From assembly GCF_905475345.1 (NCBI RefSeq), contig NC_066587.1, forward strand, positions 13,662,058 through 13,726,057: a DNA stretch of 64,000 nt. Reading direction: 5' to 3'. The position numbers and the translations under genes are program-made. Source of the DNA: Vespula vulgaris. Taxonomy: Eukaryota; Arthropoda; Insecta; Hymenoptera; Vespidae. Below the pieces are notes generated by a model. It had not been told where the DNA came from. It saw only the letters and a list, made by a program, of their open reading frames with translations, and ran no database searches. This document shows, piece by piece, positions 63,237 to 64,000 of this stretch (its first letter is position 1; the number at the start of each line of letters is the position of its first letter).

Positions 63237-64000
63237 GTTGGTAACGACGACGATCGGTTTCGATCACGTCAACTTTTTTAACGATATTTTACAACGAGCA
63301 TAAATAAGCAATCTCTCGCACTCTTTTAAAACTTCCTATCCGATCGATTTAGCCGCACCCCCTTACGAGCCGCGTTAATTATTCATTGATACGCTTTATC
63401 ACTCTATTATGTTCAGCCGGCGCTAAATATATGAAGCTTTTAATTTAATGGCTAGATAAAAGTGGATCGAGGTTGAAGCACGTTGAATTTTAATGCGGAT
63501 TTATACAGGCACGAATTTGAAAATTACAAAAGTGAACGGGAAATAAATTCGTGTCACGTTGTCGAGTTATTCGTGTAAACATAAATCTGTTAGGTCTTTG
63601 TCGGCTTCTGATAAAACTACTTGACAATACTATATTCATCGAATCTCGATTAAACGCTAATTAATGGGAAATAAAAATGAATGCGTTCGGATCATACCAC
63701 ATTCAATTTTTCCGCTCTCGATTCAATATTGTATAATATTCGATTTTTTATTGAAGTGATGATACCCACTACGTGTTCGTTTCAAAAAATCGTTTTTAAT
63801 TTTTATCGGAAAAGTGCTTTTTTTCGAATATTTGATATCGTAAAACACGCCTTGATAACAATGACAAGACAAACGCAAATACGTGAGTTATTTACATTTA
63901 TATCAAGAATTCGACTTAAGTGTTAACTCTAAAACTAATTTTAGAGATTTGCTTTAAAATCAACGTTCGCGCATCGGCCAAATCTTACGCGCTGAACGTA
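63237..64000 (+). other. Start of Beat intron 4, open at the window edge
   Basis: The sequence after the last exon is AT-rich with no microsatellite and no further Ig exon. The rest of Ig domain 2 must lie beyond 64000. Confidence 0.75.

Noticed and set aside
1..64000. CRISPR arrays, insertion sequences, telomeric TTAGG arrays, rRNA genes
   Set aside because: No regularly spaced direct repeats, transposase motifs, TTAGG runs or rRNA-like sequence were seen.

Overview
The window looks like nuclear DNA of an insect, most likely a hymenopteran (bee, wasp or ant); the species cannot be fixed from the sequence. The reasons are spliced genes with GT-AG introns of up to 23 kb, a beaten-path type immunoglobulin gene (an arthropod family), abundant CpG dinucleotides, and a very high density of CT/GA microsatellites. 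I see no bacterial operons, CRISPR arrays, insertion sequences or rRNA/tRNA genes. Most open reading frames are translations of simple repeats (runs of S/L/F or R/E/K) and were left out.

Region 1 (1-29068, + strand) is the 3' part of an Atg16 (ATG16L1-like) autophagy gene. Five coding exons (8648-8768, 14039-14218, 14940-15024, 15153-15299, 28972-29068) join without a frame break into the last 209 residues and the stop codon of the WD40 propeller. The N-terminal Atg5-binding part, the coiled coil and the first WD repeats are not found and should lie before position 1. The last intron is 13.7 kb and full of polypyrimidine tracts.

Region 2 (29069-35930) holds the likely Atg16 3' UTR and an intergenic stretch. 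It contains a strong 13-bp hairpin with outer pairing, a possible two-exon short gene (33393-33893), an isolated exon-like segment (31314-31397), and a tentative promoter and 5' UTR for the next gene.

Region 3 (35931-64000, + strand) is the 5' part of a beaten-path (Beat) family gene. A signal-peptide exon (35931-36012) is followed by a 23.2-kb intron and three exons (59175-59377, 61109-61244, 63103-63236). These encode a V-type Ig domain and the start of a second Ig domain. The gene runs off the right edge.

The two genes are tandem and have unrelated roles: autophagosome conjugation in the cytoplasm and axon-guidance/cell-surface recognition outside the cell. No previously undescribed system could be demonstrated. 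The best leads are the short two-exon ORF, the hairpins, the phased polypurine/polypyrimidine inverted pair in the Beat intron, and several repeat-poor intronic blocks that may be enhancers.
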